NCBI RefSeq assembly: GCF_003990915.1
Contig: NZ_BHXQ01000005.1
Coordinates: 496,001 to 560,000, forward strand
Source: Chryseotalea sanaruensis
GTDB lineage: Bacteria; Bacteroidota; Bacteroidia; Cytophagales; Cyclobacteriaceae
Reading direction: 5' to 3'
Length of the DNA: 64,000 bases
Shown one piece after another: positions 36,704 to 46,531 of this stretch (within the stretch, counting starts at the first letter, position 1; each line of letters begins with the position of its first letter). The notes under the pieces are model-generated. The model was not told where the DNA came from and did no database searches. It saw only the letters and a list, made by a program, of their open reading frames with translations. Made by a program: the position numbers and the translations under genes.

Positions 36704-37485
36704 TTTTTAAATTCCCCTAATGTTAGAAAAGTAAACCCCTTCTCTTTACACCACGCAAGCCATTGGTCAAAAGAGTAAACCATAGCACGCCCTGTCTTTT
36801 TTCTGACAAAGCCGGGTAACCCAAAACGCGATTGATTCAGATCTGTGAATTCCCAGGGGTGGAAATATAAATTGAGGTAACGATCACTCCAGAGCACAAT
36901 ACAGCAAAACCATTTATAAATCATTAAAGGTAAGTTGTGGAATGACAACCAAAATAAAGGAAACCGAAGTGTTGGAGTCGCAGAAGCAGGAATCTCTAAT
37001 AAACCATTGTGCATAAAAGCAGTACGCGGTTTAAAATAATTATTGTAGCGTCCTGGTAGATAAACCGGATTCAGGGATGAGTCATATCGATAGCCTGCAG
37101 CCACAATGGCGGCATCGCTTACAGGTTTCATGCGCGCCATTCTGAACCCGGAAATAGTTTGCCCGGAAATTTTCTCAAGCTCTTTTTTAGAGGAGACTAA
37201 ATGCTCTTCCTTGAAATCTGAATGATAAAATCCGTGTGAAGCCAGCTCATGTCCTTCTTTATTAATTCTGTCGATGATTTCTGGAGCATTAGATGCAAAT
37301 ACAACTGTGCTGAAAAAGGTAGCATGTATTTGGTGCTTTTTTAATAAATCCAGGATAACGTGGCAGCCAACCCTGGAAATACTGATTTGATCGGAGAAAG
37401 GAATTGATTTTCCATACTCAAGGGGCATATCAAACTCTTCAATATCAAAGGAGAGAAAAACAGTCTTACCTTGTCTTGGTTTCAT
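36697..37485 (-). CDS. Polysaccharide deacetylase (NodB-like)
   Basis: 262 residues from the ATG at 37485 (MKPRQGKTVFLSFD). It removes acetyl groups from amino sugars. Catalytic features seen: SFDIEEFD (catalytic base and metal Asp), HATFFSTVVFA, and HELASHGFYHSDF (metal-binding His pair). The C-terminal part has a hydrophobic stretch (WLSFHNLPLMIYKWFCCIVLW) that may associate with the membrane. It overlaps the glycosyltransferase gene by 20 bases, so the three genes 36697-39596 are one operon. Confidence 0.9.
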   Translation of the reverse strand: MKPRQGKTVFLSFDIEEFDMPLEYGKSIPFSDQISISRVGCHVILDLLKKHQIHATFFSTVVFASNAPEIIDRINKEGHELASHGFYHSDFKEEHLVSSKKELEKISGQTISGFRMARMKPVSDAAIVAAGYRYDSSLNPVYLPGRYNNYFKPRTAFMHNGLLEIPASATPTLRFPLFWLSFHNLPLMIYKWFCCIVLWSDRYLNLYFHPWEFTDLNQSRFGLPGFVRKKTGRAMVYSFDQWLAWCKEKGFTFLTLGEFKNT

Positions 37486-38428
37486 TAACAGTATTGCGAA
37501 GGTTAGGATGGTTCGATTCACGAATCAGGTAGAGTGGACGTTGCTTTACTTGTAATACCAATTTTCCGAGATATAACCCAATAATACCTAACATCAGAAG
37601 TTGCAATCCACCAAAGAAGATTATCGTCATAATAAGTGAGGTCCATCCATTTACTGCATTGCCTGTGAAATAACTAATAAGTGCGTAAGGCAAATAGGAA
37701 AGTGAAATGATAAAAAAAGCAATACCAAGATAAGCTGTAAGTAACAAAGGTTTTGTGCTGAATGAAGTAATTCCTCTGTAAGCAAATGAGATCATCTTGC
37801 CGAGACTGTATTTGCTTTCTCCAGCATGGCGCATCCCCGGAGAGTATTCGATAGAAGTTTGTCTGAAGCCCATCCATTTTACTAAACCGCGAATAAACAG
37901 ATCTGTTTCACCAAATCGGTTAATAGCATCAACGGCTCTTCGATCCATCAATCTGAAATCTGCTGTGCCCTTCTCTAATTCAAGGTCAGAAAGAACTCTC
38001 ATTAGCGAATAAAAAAAGGAAGAGCTTTTTCTCTTAAAGGAGGATGTGTTTTTATCATCCTTCCGGATAGTATAAACAATGTCGAATCCATTTTGCCACT
38101 TCTCAATTAACGTGGGAATTAATCCAGGAGGGTGCTGCAAATCAGCATCCATTGAAATAACGCAATCACCCTGAGCCATGTCTATCCCTGCCTTAAGTGC
38201 AAACTGATGGCCAAAATTTCTTGACAACTCTATGTAAAAAACGTCTGGATCGGCCTTAGCTATTCTTTGAATTTCAGAGAGTGATTGGTCGTTACTGCCA
38301 TCATCCACAAAAATAATCTCATAGTTGAATCGTGCATTTATCAGAATATCATGAATGCGATTATAAAGTGGTTGAATATTCCTCCCCTCATTATATACAG
38401 GTATTACAATTGAAATTCTTCGAGTCAT
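37466..38428 (-). CDS. Family 2 glycosyltransferase, GtrB/DPM1-like
   Basis: 320 residues. GT-A fold with FVDDGSNDQS and the DADLQHPPG motif, followed by two C-terminal transmembrane helices (about 230-255 and 265-290). This layout is that of polyprenyl-phosphate sugar transferases such as GtrB or ArnC, which load a sugar onto undecaprenyl phosphate at the inner face of the membrane. The sugar is unknown. It sits between the deacetylase and the GT87-like gene. Confidence 0.92.
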   Translation of the reverse strand: MTRRISIVIPVYNEGRNIQPLYNRIHDILINARFNYEIIFVDDGSNDQSLSEIQRIAKADPDVFYIELSRNFGHQFALKAGIDMAQGDCVISMDADLQHPPGLIPTLIEKWQNGFDIVYTIRKDDKNTSSFKRKSSSFFYSLMRVLSDLELEKGTADFRLMDRRAVDAINRFGETDLFIRGLVKWMGFRQTSIEYSPGMRHAGESKYSLGKMISFAYRGITSFSTKPLLLTAYLGIAFFIISLSYLPYALISYFTGNAVNGWTSLIMTIIFFGGLQLLMLGIIGLYLGKLVLQVKQRPLYLIRESNHPNLRNTVNETKTR

Positions 38429-38435
38429 TTTTTAA

Positions 38436-39596
38436 TTATTGATGACTTGTATTAGATAACGGGCTGTTTTCTTTAAAAGTAATTAGTTCCCACATTAGAT
38501 ATAACCAAACCAATATACAGGGTAGGGCTTTGAGTGCATATTGTAGAACAAAATCTCTTGCATATCTGGGAAACAAATCTGTGGGAGATAAACTCGTTAA
38601 AATAAATGTAAAAATAAAAAGACTCAGTACAATACTGTTAATTGGTTTTTTATGCAGTAGAAACCAAATGCATGCACCCGTAAATGCAATTATATAGGTT
38701 GAAGATTCTGTTCCTGTGCTAAATAAACAGACAAACAACATTACAGAGCTTAATAACAGTAATTGAAAATTTTGATTGGTGAATTGTTTGATCTTAAGGT
38801 AGGGTATTGCGAATAAACTTAGTCCCGGAATAAGAAAATACAAGGTGGGAATATCGAGAAAACCGGTAACTCTTCTTACAAACCCCATTATTGAAATATC
38901 TTGCCTTAAAGAGTAAATATTTAATTCATTTTTGGTAGTAAGTGAATTAAACCAGTCTTGATAAGATTGAATGATAAAGTCGGGACTTGCTAAAAACATT
39001 GGGGCTATTAAGCAAATCAATGCCCAAAAGACAGAAGATAACAAAAGCCTGCTTTTGTTTTTTGAGAAGAAGAAAAAAGCAAATCCTACTACGCTGTATA
39101 GCTTAATAAATGTGCCAGCCATAATTACTAAAGCGGCCCAGAATTCCTTCCCCTGGCTTATCCACACGTAGGCTAAAATAATGGTGGCTGCTATAACTGG
39201 ATTAAACTGCGTATTTACATAGGATGTAAAAAGTTCGTTAGATATCAAAAGCAGCAAAATTACTTGTTGTGATTCCTTTAATGGAAGTTGTCTGATTGCG
39301 TAGTATAAAGTCAACCCTGTGAATGAGATCCATAAGATTACGCCTATAAGATCAGGCAGCATGGCAAAAGGAGCTATAATTATACTAAAGAAGGGGCCAT
39401 AATGGTTAGAATCAAAATATAGGTTGGGGTATTCTAAATAGAGATTTTGCTCCGCCAGCGTATTCCAAAAAACATTCTTAAAGATTAAATAATTATTGTA
39501 GCCACCTCTTAAATGCTGTTTAACACCAGCGATAAAGGCAAGACAAAGCCATATAACTAATATTGATCTTGGCTTTCCTATTATTGATTTGAGCAT
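38436..39596 (-). CDS. GT87/DUF2029-like polyprenol-sugar-dependent glycosyltransferase
   Basis: 386 residues with about ten transmembrane helices. The loop after the first helix carries LYLEYPNLYFDSNHYGPFFS, with the DxxxYxP-type acidic motif of the GT-C class family DUF2029 (GT87). Such proteins transfer mannose or another sugar from a polyprenyl-phosphate donor outside the cytoplasm. It is first in the operon, 7 bp before the GtrB-like gene, which would make its donor. The acceptor is unknown. Confidence 0.8.
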   Translation of the reverse strand: MLKSIIGKPRSILVIWLCLAFIAGVKQHLRGGYNNYLIFKNVFWNTLAEQNLYLEYPNLYFDSNHYGPFFSIIIAPFAMLPDLIGVILWISFTGLTLYYAIRQLPLKESQQVILLLLISNELFTSYVNTQFNPVIAATIILAYVWISQGKEFWAALVIMAGTFIKLYSVVGFAFFFFSKNKSRLLLSSVFWALICLIAPMFLASPDFIIQSYQDWFNSLTTKNELNIYSLRQDISIMGFVRRVTGFLDIPTLYFLIPGLSLFAIPYLKIKQFTNQNFQLLLLSSVMLFVCLFSTGTESSTYIIAFTGACIWFLLHKKPINSIVLSLFIFTFILTSLSPTDLFPRYARDFVLQYALKALPCILVWLYLMWELITFKENSPLSNTSHQ

Positions 39597-39691
39597 AAGT
39601 AACCGAAAAATACTAAATAACCTTATGAGGCTGAAATTTTGTGTTTTCTCACTTCAATTAAAGGTTGAAAGTTATAAGAGTCTGATCGATT

Positions 39692-39759
39692 TAAACTAAG
39701 GATTAACTAGTTTAGTGTACTATTATTAATATTGAGTTAAACTATGTTAAGATAGTTTA
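39692..39759 (+). promoter_or_regulatory. Two tandem copies of a TAAACTA/TAGTTTA inverted repeat
   Basis: TAAACTA-N9-TAGTTTA at 39692-39714 and TAAACTA-N8-TAGTTTA at 39738-39759. Both are perfect 7-bp dyads with similar spacers. They lie 23-90 bp before the ATG of the STAS-like gene at 39782 and look like paired regulator sites. Confidence 0.5.
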
Positions 39760-39781
39760 CAGCACATTCTCATTTTTAAGC

Positions 39782-40171
39782 ATGGAGCGCATTAGAGTAA
39801 TCAATATACAAGGCCATTCCATTATTGTGGTGGATTATGCTGGCTGCAAAGAAGATGAAATGTTAGCCCTGGCCGCCTTGGCGAAAGAGGCTGTTAAAGC
39901 TGATGGTACTCTAAAGCTGGTGATTTCGCGCTACAGTAATATGTATATCACGCCACGCTTTGTTCGTTTTTTTGAAAATGAAACCAACGAAGTAAAACCA
40001 TTTTTAAAAAAGAATGCACTTATCGGTTTAAATGAACCCAAGAAAATAATAGTAAAAGCATTTAACTTCTTCATGGGCACCGATTTCAGGGCTTTCGATA
40101 GTGAAAAAGAGGCTCTTGAGTTTTTGGTCGATGCACCGATTGAGGAGGAGGCTAAAAGTATCTTTGATTAA
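39782..40171 (+). CDS. STAS/SpoIIAA-like small protein
   Basis: 129 residues. Alternating beta strand and helix with HSIIVVDYAGCKED near the start, TLKLVISRYSNMYIT in the middle and FDSEKEALEFLVD at the end, which resembles SpoIIAA-like/STAS-fold small proteins. The function is unknown. A pair of dyads lies in its upstream region. It is separated from guaA by 134 bp. Confidence 0.6.
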   Translation: MERIRVINIQGHSIIVVDYAGCKEDEMLALAALAKEAVKADGTLKLVISRYSNMYITPRFVRFFENETNEVKPFLKKNALIGLNEPKKIIVKAFNFFMGTDFRAFDSEKEALEFLVDAPIEEEAKSIFD

Positions 40172-40304
40172 TAACAAGATCGATGCATTGATCATAGTCA
40201 CTACAGAATACCTTGCTTGAGGTTTCTCGGTTAAGCTCGAAAATAACCCTTTCTTTTGCCTAAAATTTCGGATTGCGCTCCGGAAATACTGCTTATTTTT
40301 GCGG

Positions 40305-41834
40305 ATGGCACAACAGATTCTCATTCTTGATTTTGGTTCACAATACACCCAGCTGATTGCCCGCAGGGTTCGCGAGCTTAATGTTTATTGTGAAATCCAC
40401 CCATTTAATAAGGTTCCAGCCTTAACTCCTGATATTAAAGGTGTTATTTTGTCTGGCAGCCCCTGCTCAGTACGTCAGGAGAATGCGCCAACAGTTGATC
40501 TCAGCCTTTTCAGGGGCAAAGTACCCGTTCTAGGTGTTTGTTACGGTGCCCAACTGATGGCTCAGCAATTGGGTGGCAGCGTTACCCCTTCTAAAATCAG
40601 AGAATATGGTCGCGCTAAACTGAGCACTGTTGATCATCATAATGATTTATTAAAAGAAATCTCTCTTGATAGCCAGGTGTGGATGTCGCATGGCGACACA
40701 ATAGAAGCAGTGCCTGATAATTTTGAGCTAATCGCCAGCACCTCATCTGTACGGGTAGCGGCTTTTCAGATAAAAAATGAAAAAACTTTCGGTATACAAT
40801 TCCACCCTGAAGTAACACACTCAACCGAAGGCAAAAACTTACTAAGAAATTTCGTTGTTCATATCTGCAATAGTGCACAAGATTGGACACCAGATCAATT
40901 TATTGAAACTACCATAACTGATTTAAAACAAAAGTTGGGTAATGATCAGGTAGTAATGGCTCTCTCGGGCGGTGTAGACTCTACAGTTGCAGCTATTTTA
41001 GTGCATAAAGCAATTGGAAAAAATCTGCATTGCATTTTTGTGGATAATGGTTTGCTACGTAAAGATGAATTTACGCAGGTATTGGAATCATATAAAGGCA
41101 TGGGGCTTAACATAAAAGGTGTTGATGCTAAAGATAAATTTTATACTGCCCTGAATGGCCTTACAGAGCCTGAGAGCAAACGCAAGGCTATCGGTAAAAC
41201 CTTTATCGATGTATTTGATGAGGAATCTCATCAGATTAAAGATGTAAAATGGTTGGGACAAGGCACTATCTATCCTGATGTGATTGAATCTGCACCGGTA
41301 ATGGGGCCATCACAAACGATTAAGTCACACCACAATGTGGGTGGCTTACCTGAAAAGATGAAACTTAAAATCGTTGAGCCACTGAATACTTTGTTTAAAG
41401 ATGAAGTGCGACTTGTGGGTAAAACGTTAGGTATTGATCCAACTATTTTAGGGAGACATCCTTTCCCAGGACCAGGTTTGGGCATTCGTATATTAGGAGA
41501 TATCAACGCGGAAAAAGTAAGTGTATTACAGGAAGTAGATGCTATCTTTATTGGCGGCTTGCGCAAACATGGTCTGTACGATAAAGTTTGGCAAGCTGGT
41601 GCAATGTTGCTGCCAATACAATCTGTAGGTGTAATGGGCGATGAAAGAACGTATGAACGTGTGGTGGCTTTACGCGCAGTGAGTTCCATTGACGGTATGA
41701 CTGCCGATTGGGTTCATTTGCCTTACGAGTTCCTCGCAGAGATATCAAATGAAATTATTAATAAAGTAAAAGGGGTGAATCGTGTAGTATATGACATTAG
41801 CTCAAAACCACCGGCTACTATAGAGTGGGAATAA
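40305..41834 (+). CDS. guaA: GMP synthase, glutamine-hydrolysing
   Basis: 509 residues from the ATG at 40305 ([15 protein letters not shown]). It makes GMP from XMP, ATP and glutamine. Seen: the class I amidotransferase with the nucleophile Cys in [10 protein letters not shown] and FHPEVTHS, then the ATP pyrophosphatase P-loop ALSGGVDST and the C-terminal dimerisation region ending KPPATIEWE. Length and order are normal. A two-base-longer frame upstream is not used. Confidence 0.97.
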   Translation: MAQQILILDFGSQYTQLIARRVRELNVYCEIHPFNKVPALTPDIKGVILSGSPCSVRQENAPTVDLSLFRGKVPVLGVCYGAQLMAQQLGGSVTPSKIREYGRAKLSTVDHHNDLLKEISLDSQVWMSHGDTIEAVPDNFELIASTSSVRVAAFQIKNEKTFGIQFHPEVTHSTEGKNLLRNFVVHICNSAQDWTPDQFIETTITDLKQKLGNDQVVMALSGGVDSTVAAILVHKAIGKNLHCIFVDNGLLRKDEFTQVLESYKGMGLNIKGVDAKDKFYTALNGLTEPESKRKAIGKTFIDVFDEESHQIKDVKWLGQGTIYPDVIESAPVMGPSQTIKSHHNVGGLPEKMKLKIVEPLNTLFKDEVRLVGKTLGIDPTILGRHPFPGPGLGIRILGDINAEKVSVLQEVDAIFIGGLRKHGLYDKVWQAGAMLLPIQSVGVMGDERTYERVVALRAVSSIDGMTADWVHLPYEFLAEISNEIINKVKGVNRVVYDISSKPPATIEWE

Positions 41835-41835
41835 A

Positions 41836-41950
41836 TCAATTGACAATGGATAATTAACAATGTACAATTGCTTATGACGAAAAGAGATTTGAGACTTTCA
41901 ATTTTAGTGCTTTTTATAATTGTCAATTGTCAACTGTCAATTGACAATTC
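41836..41950. repeat. TTGACAATT-type inverted repeat, copy 2, running into a coding region
   Basis: Left arm 41836-41870 (CAATTGACAATGGATAATTA) and right arm 41916-41950 (AATTGTCAATTGTCAACTGT and onward) are inverted copies. The right arm lies inside the next gene and encodes part of its signal peptide. Confidence 0.7.
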
Positions 41951-43640
41951 TGCATTTGCACAAGTGCAAGTGAACTACGAGCAAGACTATAAAAATGCCA
42001 AGCTCCTTTTTCAGGAAGGCAAGTACAATCTGGCTATGGAAAACTTCAAAAAAGTTATTCCCTACGACAAGGCCAACGATTATTCACAGTATGCATCATT
42101 TTATTATGCAGTAGCCGCTTTCAAACAACGATACTACAGTGTATCAAAAGATATGCTGAATCAGATAAAAATGTTGTATCCCAATTGGGAGAAAACAGAA
42201 GAGGTTAATTATTGGCTTGCACTAAACCTGCTTGAAACAGGTGACATTTTTCAAGGTGTAAAAATAATTAATGCATTAAAAGATAAAAAACTTCAGACTG
42301 AAGCAAATCGCGCCAAAGAAAATTATATCAACAAAATCACCGATGCAGAAACACTTAGGATGCTCGCGGAAGAACATCCCAAAGATCAGGTAATTGCTAC
42401 ATCGTTAGCATCAGTCTTATCTAAAAATATTGCCTCGTTAGCTGATCGCGAGGAACTTGAAAAGTTAATAGATGATTTTAACCTTGACCGTAATGCTTTT
42501 ATTACAGAGGCGCCAAAATCATTCTTTAAAGATATCTACTCAGTGGCGCTTGTTTTTCCTTTTGTGGTTAACAGACTTGATCCAAGTCCTGCCAAAAAGC
42601 CAAATCAGTTTGTGCTGGATATGTATCAGGGTATTCTACTAGCGAAAGACACATTAGAAAAACAAGGAATAAAAATCAGCTTACGAGCATACGATACAGA
42701 ACGCAGTCAGGAGAAATTGAAATTTATTTTGGAGAAAGATGAATTAAAAAATGCTGATTTAGTAATTGGGCCACTCTTGCGTGAAGACAATGCATTGATG
42801 CAGGAATTTTCAGCAACCAATAAAGTCAATACCTTTAATCCTTTGTCGAATGACTTCGATATGGTGAAGGGCAATCCCTTTGGATTTCTCTTTCAACCTT
42901 CTTACGAAGTGATAGGGCATAAAGCAGCAAAGTATTTAAGTACTGATGTAGAGCGCAGTAAAAAGAAGTGCCTGGTTTTTTACGGCTCCAATATGCGGGA
43001 CTCAGTCTTGGCGTGGAACTTTATTGCGAAAGCTGAAGAAGCTGGTATTAAGATAATCTTAAAACAGGAAGTGTATAAAGAAGAATCAAACAAAATTACT
43101 GATGTACTCGCCACAGCTACAGAGTTTGACGAATGGAAAGCGCCCTCGCAATTTACTATTCCAAAAGATAGTATAGGAGCAATTTTTGTCGCTTCAGATG
43201 ATCCTGTTATTTATACTAAAGTAGTGAGTGCTGTTGAAACGCGTAAAGACAATACTTTGATTATTGGAAGTGAAGTGTGGTTGGAAAATGGCTCCATAGC
43301 TTTGGCTAAATTTCAACGTATGAATATTGTTTTGCACGCACCAAACTATGTTTCGGCAAACAGTAAAGAATACGCTGACTTTAACCGTCAGTTTATCAAA
43401 CGATTTGGTCGTACGCCATCAAGCCTTTCGCTTAACTACGCAAGAACTGGTTACGAAATGATGCTTATTCTCGGTCGCGGCCTTCATAAATATGGTGTTT
43501 ACTTGCAGGATGGATTTAATAAGGAAGTACAAGAACCTTATATGATGACAGGCTTTGATTTCCGTTTCAGTAACTTTAATCAAACAGTTCCGTTTGTTAA
43601 ATTTCAATACGGATCACTCGAAGTAATTGCTACATATTAA
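41874..43640 (+). CDS. Exported ABC substrate-binding-like protein with TPR-like N-terminus
   Basis: 588 residues from the ATG at 41874 (MTKRDLRLSIL). The signal peptide ends near SAFAQ. Residues about 35-200 are TPR-like (YKNAKLLFQEGKYNLAMENF). The remainder has the type 1 periplasmic-binding-protein fold: SVALVFPFVV, then FVLDMYQGILLAKDTL, then ADLVIGPLLRED and IGAIFVASDDPV. The combination resembles LpoA-like activators and amino-acid-binding proteins of Bacteroidota. A ligand cannot be named. The signal peptide is partly encoded by a repeat. Confidence 0.85.
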   Translation: MTKRDLRLSILVLFIIVNCQLSIDNSAFAQVQVNYEQDYKNAKLLFQEGKYNLAMENFKKVIPYDKANDYSQYASFYYAVAAFKQRYYSVSKDMLNQIKMLYPNWEKTEEVNYWLALNLLETGDIFQGVKIINALKDKKLQTEANRAKENYINKITDAETLRMLAEEHPKDQVIATSLASVLSKNIASLADREELEKLIDDFNLDRNAFITEAPKSFFKDIYSVALVFPFVVNRLDPSPAKKPNQFVLDMYQGILLAKDTLEKQGIKISLRAYDTERSQEKLKFILEKDELKNADLVIGPLLREDNALMQEFSATNKVNTFNPLSNDFDMVKGNPFGFLFQPSYEVIGHKAAKYLSTDVERSKKKCLVFYGSNMRDSVLAWNFIAKAEEAGIKIILKQEVYKEESNKITDVLATATEFDEWKAPSQFTIPKDSIGAIFVASDDPVIYTKVVSAVETRKDNTLIIGSEVWLENGSIALAKFQRMNIVLHAPNYVSANSKEYADFNRQFIKRFGRTPSSLSLNYARTGYEMMLILGRGLHKYGVYLQDGFNKEVQEPYMMTGFDFRFSNFNQTVPFVKFQYGSLEVIATY

Positions 43641-43684
43641 TTGAGTATTCACAGGAAGTAAGCGTTACCTTTTTTTTAAGCAGC

Positions 43685-44977
43685 ATGAATCGCGATACAA
43701 GTAAATCACTTTTTGATAGAGCAAAACAAGTTATACCCGGTGGTGTAAATTCACCTGTCCGGGCTTTTCGTGCAGTTGGTGGCAATCCGCTTTTTATGCA
43801 GCGAGCAAAAGGCGCTTATCTTTTTGATGAAGATGGAAACCGATTTATTGACATGATCAATTCATGGGGTCCAATGATTTTAGGGCATGCGAATGAAGTG
43901 GTTGAAGAGGCTGTAAAAAAAGCGTTAGAAGGATCACCTTCCTTTGGCGCACCAACAAGACGTGAAGTGGAAATGGCTGAGTTAGTCTGCTCATTAGTTC
44001 CTTCAATCGAACAGGTGCGCATGGTCAATTCCGGAACAGAGGCAACCATGGCCGCTATACGTGTTGCGCGAGGTTATACCGGTCGCGATAAAATCATTAA
44101 GATGGAAGGCTGCTACCATGGCCATGCAGATTCATTTCTAATTGCTGCTGGGAGTGGCGCAATGACTTTCGGTGTGCCTGATAGTCCGGGGGTAACAAAA
44201 GGTGTTGCTAACGATACACTTACGGCTCCTTTCAATAACCTTGCTGCTGTTGAAAAAATTTTAGATGAAAATAAAGATAATGTTGCTGCTCTTATTTTAG
44301 AGCCAGTAGTAGGTAACATGGGTTGTGTACTTCCTAATGAAAATTATTTACAAGGCTTGCGTAAACTTTGCACACAACATGGCGTTGTGTTAATTTTCGA
44401 TGAAGTAATGACTGGTTTCCGTTTATCAATAGGTGGTGCTCAACAATTATTTGGTGTCGAGCCCGACATGACTACCCTTGGTAAAATTGTTGGAGGAGGT
44501 TTACCAGTTGGTGCCTATGGTGGAAGAAAAGAAATTATGAACTGTGTTTCACCTGCCGGGCCTGTATATCAGGCCGGAACTTTGTCAGGTAATCCTTTGG
44601 CAATGGCGGCTGGGAAAGCATTGCTTACTTATTTAAAGGAAAACCCTTCGGTATACATCAATATAAATCAGGCAGGAACAAGTTTGGCCGAGGGATTACG
44701 CGCTCAGATAAAAGAATTTGGCATTAAAGCATCTGTTAACCAGATTGGTTCAATGTTTACTTTATTCTTTACAGATGAGCATGTAGCAGATTATGATTCA
44801 GCTAAGAAAGCTGACACAACAGTGTTTGGAATTTATTTTCAGCATATGCTTGAGCAAGGTGTATACATGGCTCCTTCGCAATTCGAGGCTATGTTCATTT
44901 CGAATTGTATAGATAAAAACATAACGGGTGATATATTATCAGCTAGTTATAATGCTTTAAAAAGTATTTCTAAGTAG
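43685..44977 (+). CDS. hemL: Glutamate-1-semialdehyde 2,1-aminomutase
   Basis: 430 residues. PLP enzyme that makes 5-aminolevulinate in the C5 haem pathway. Seen: PGGVNSPVRAFRAVGG at the start, NSGTEATMAAIRVARG, the region LIFDEVMTGFR and the PLP lysine in TLGKIVGGGLPVGAYGG. Full length. The start ATG at 43685 follows the upstream gene by 44 bp. Confidence 0.97.
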   Translation: MNRDTSKSLFDRAKQVIPGGVNSPVRAFRAVGGNPLFMQRAKGAYLFDEDGNRFIDMINSWGPMILGHANEVVEEAVKKALEGSPSFGAPTRREVEMAELVCSLVPSIEQVRMVNSGTEATMAAIRVARGYTGRDKIIKMEGCYHGHADSFLIAAGSGAMTFGVPDSPGVTKGVANDTLTAPFNNLAAVEKILDENKDNVAALILEPVVGNMGCVLPNENYLQGLRKLCTQHGVVLIFDEVMTGFRLSIGGAQQLFGVEPDMTTLGKIVGGGLPVGAYGGRKEIMNCVSPAGPVYQAGTLSGNPLAMAAGKALLTYLKENPSVYININQAGTSLAEGLRAQIKEFGIKASVNQIGSMFTLFFTDEHVADYDSAKKADTTVFGIYFQHMLEQGVYMAPSQFEAMFISNCIDKNITGDILSASYNALKSISK

Positions 44978-44997
44978 TATCAACTCAATATAAAAAG

Positions 44998-45372
44998 GTG
45001 AGCCAGCTTCGAGAAATATGGTCGTTTCGATTCCTCTCTGGAGTACTTGCTTTTTATTTATTGAATATTAGTATCGACCCACAGGATATTTCTGCTCCAT
45101 GGCAAGAAGAAAATCTTTATGTTAATGAGATAGAATCTATTGTAGAGCTCATTGCAGAAGAGATTCTTAATTATAATGATGCTGTTCCGGAACATGAAGA
45201 TGCTGATGGAGAAAAGAACGCTCATGTTAGTTTTTTTAAATTATTTTCTCCTTCAGTTTTTCTGTTTGCTATTTTTGAATTGAAAAACAAAATTAAATTA
45301 CCTGATGTAAACTTCCCGAGCAGGTTAATTAAACAGAGCGCTGATGTTGCAGCGCCCCCACCACGAGCTTAG
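44998..45372 (+). CDS. Hypothetical protein with N-terminal hydrophobic segment
   Basis: 124 residues from a GTG start. A hydrophobic N-terminus (FRFLSGVLAFYLLNISI) is followed by an acidic stretch with VELIAEEILNYNDAVPEHED and ends SADVAAPPPRA. I do not recognise the family, though the compact acidic layout looks like a real gene. It lies 20 bp after hemL and may depend on it for translation. Confidence is moderate because there is no ATG. Confidence 0.6.
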   Translation: MSQLREIWSFRFLSGVLAFYLLNISIDPQDISAPWQEENLYVNEIESIVELIAEEILNYNDAVPEHEDADGEKNAHVSFFKLFSPSVFLFAIFELKNKIKLPDVNFPSRLIKQSADVAAPPPRA

Positions 45373-45518
45373 TTCTAACAAAGTATTGTCCTATGACCAA
45401 TCGGTCACTATTACTTTATGTTATAACTATGAAATCGCCATTAAAATCCGTTACACCCAATGGTCTGATAATTCAGGTGATTCCATGTGTCCATGATTTA
45501 AGAAATGAATATTAACAC

Positions 45519-45611
45519 ATGAAAGCAAAATTTAGACGCAATCTTTTCTTTTTATTATTGTTAGCCCTACTCGCCATCTGGACTATCCTTCATGCGTGGT
45601 TGGCTGACTAA
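45519..45611 (+). CDS. Putative 30-residue membrane microprotein
   Basis: An ATG-started frame of 30 codons: a basic N-terminus (MKAKFRRN), about 17 hydrophobic residues (LFFLLLLALLAIWTILHAW) and a short acidic end (LAD). This is a classic single-pass small membrane protein. It lies between the acidic hypothetical protein and the decayed barrel gene, 17 bp before the latter. A second short frame at 45429-45515 shows no clear features. Expression is not shown. Confidence 0.45.
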   Translation: MKAKFRRNLFFLLLLALLAIWTILHAWLAD

Positions 45612-45627
45612 CGAATATTTAAAGCAT

Positions 45628-46505
45628 ATGAAATATTTCTGCACACGCATATTCATGTGCGTATGCCTGTTTGTGTACGCATCAGATTTTTCAGACAGCA
45701 CAAAAACATTAATAAACCAAAAGACAAAAATTGATCATGCCGAGCCTTTGTACATAGATTTGATTCGCGATCTCGGAGCCCGAAAAGGGGAACGTGAGTG
45801 GAATGTGGGCCTAGGAATGACAGATAAATTTGTTACGATAAATACATCGCACTGGTAGAGTATGAATGGGCAGTAGCTGACAGAATTGGACCTGAGATTG
45901 AGTTGCCATTTTTTATTTATTTACCAAATAAAACTGGAATGGAGTAAACCAGGCCTTCAGATCGGTTAGGGTCTATTAAAACTGCTGTGCAATGGACTTT
46001 TCTTGTCAAGCCAAAAGCAGGTTTATCCTTGGCGTTAGGAACTATTAATGAATTGCTTATTCAGGATTTTAATCGTTTAACAAAAGATCAACTCGTGGCA
46101 GGAAATGTCATTAATCCATTTTTGGTTGTAGCTAAACGCCTTGTCACAGATTGGCATTCACTTGTATATGCTGGGCCAAAGTTTTCTAATAATTTTAAAA
46201 CACGTGATTGGCAAAATAGCATGGAGGTGAATACAAACTATCACTACGTGATACCAGACACAGAAAACTATGTAGGTATTGAGTTTAACAAAAGTTTCGG
46301 GAGGGGTGAGCTCGATATGGTGATAAGACCGCAAATGCGTCTTGTTATCCATGACTCATTAATGATTGGTATTGTTTCAGGTATACCTGTATCCAAAGAA
46401 AGCGAGAGATTGAGTTCGTTTTTAAGATTAATTTATGAACCCAGGCACAAAAAAATAATTAACCAACAAGATGAAGAGCCTGTACGCTCACTTGAATTAT
46501 TTTAA
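45628..46505 (+). pseudogene. Broken outer membrane protein gene (HAEPLYIDLIRDLGARKGE family)
   Basis: From the ATG at 45628 the frame holds a signal peptide and then HAEPLYIDLIRDLGARKGER and EWNVGLGMTDKF, then runs into TAG at 45856. The continuation, DKYIALVEYEWAVADRIG, is in another frame from about 45834, so one base was lost or gained near 45829-45833. That frame has a TAA at 45945-45947 and then runs on, TRPSDRLGSIKTAVQWTFLV and onward, to a normal end at 46505. So one frameshift plus one in-frame stop break a product of about 290 residues. I know the family only as a conserved Bacteroidota hypothetical, probably an outer membrane protein. Confidence 0.8.
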
Positions 46506-46531
46506 TTAAAGAGGGCGTACAGATTTGTTAA

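Noticed and set aside
40273-40301. TTG-N18-TATTTTTG promoter-like sequence before guaA
   Set aside because: It would start transcription at or after the ATG at 40305, requiring a leaderless mRNA. The conserved GuaA N-terminus fixes the ATG, so I treat it as chance.
45429-45515. 28-codon plus-strand frame before the microprotein
   Set aside because: No hydrophobic or ordered pattern, and it overlaps no conserved signal; likely chance.
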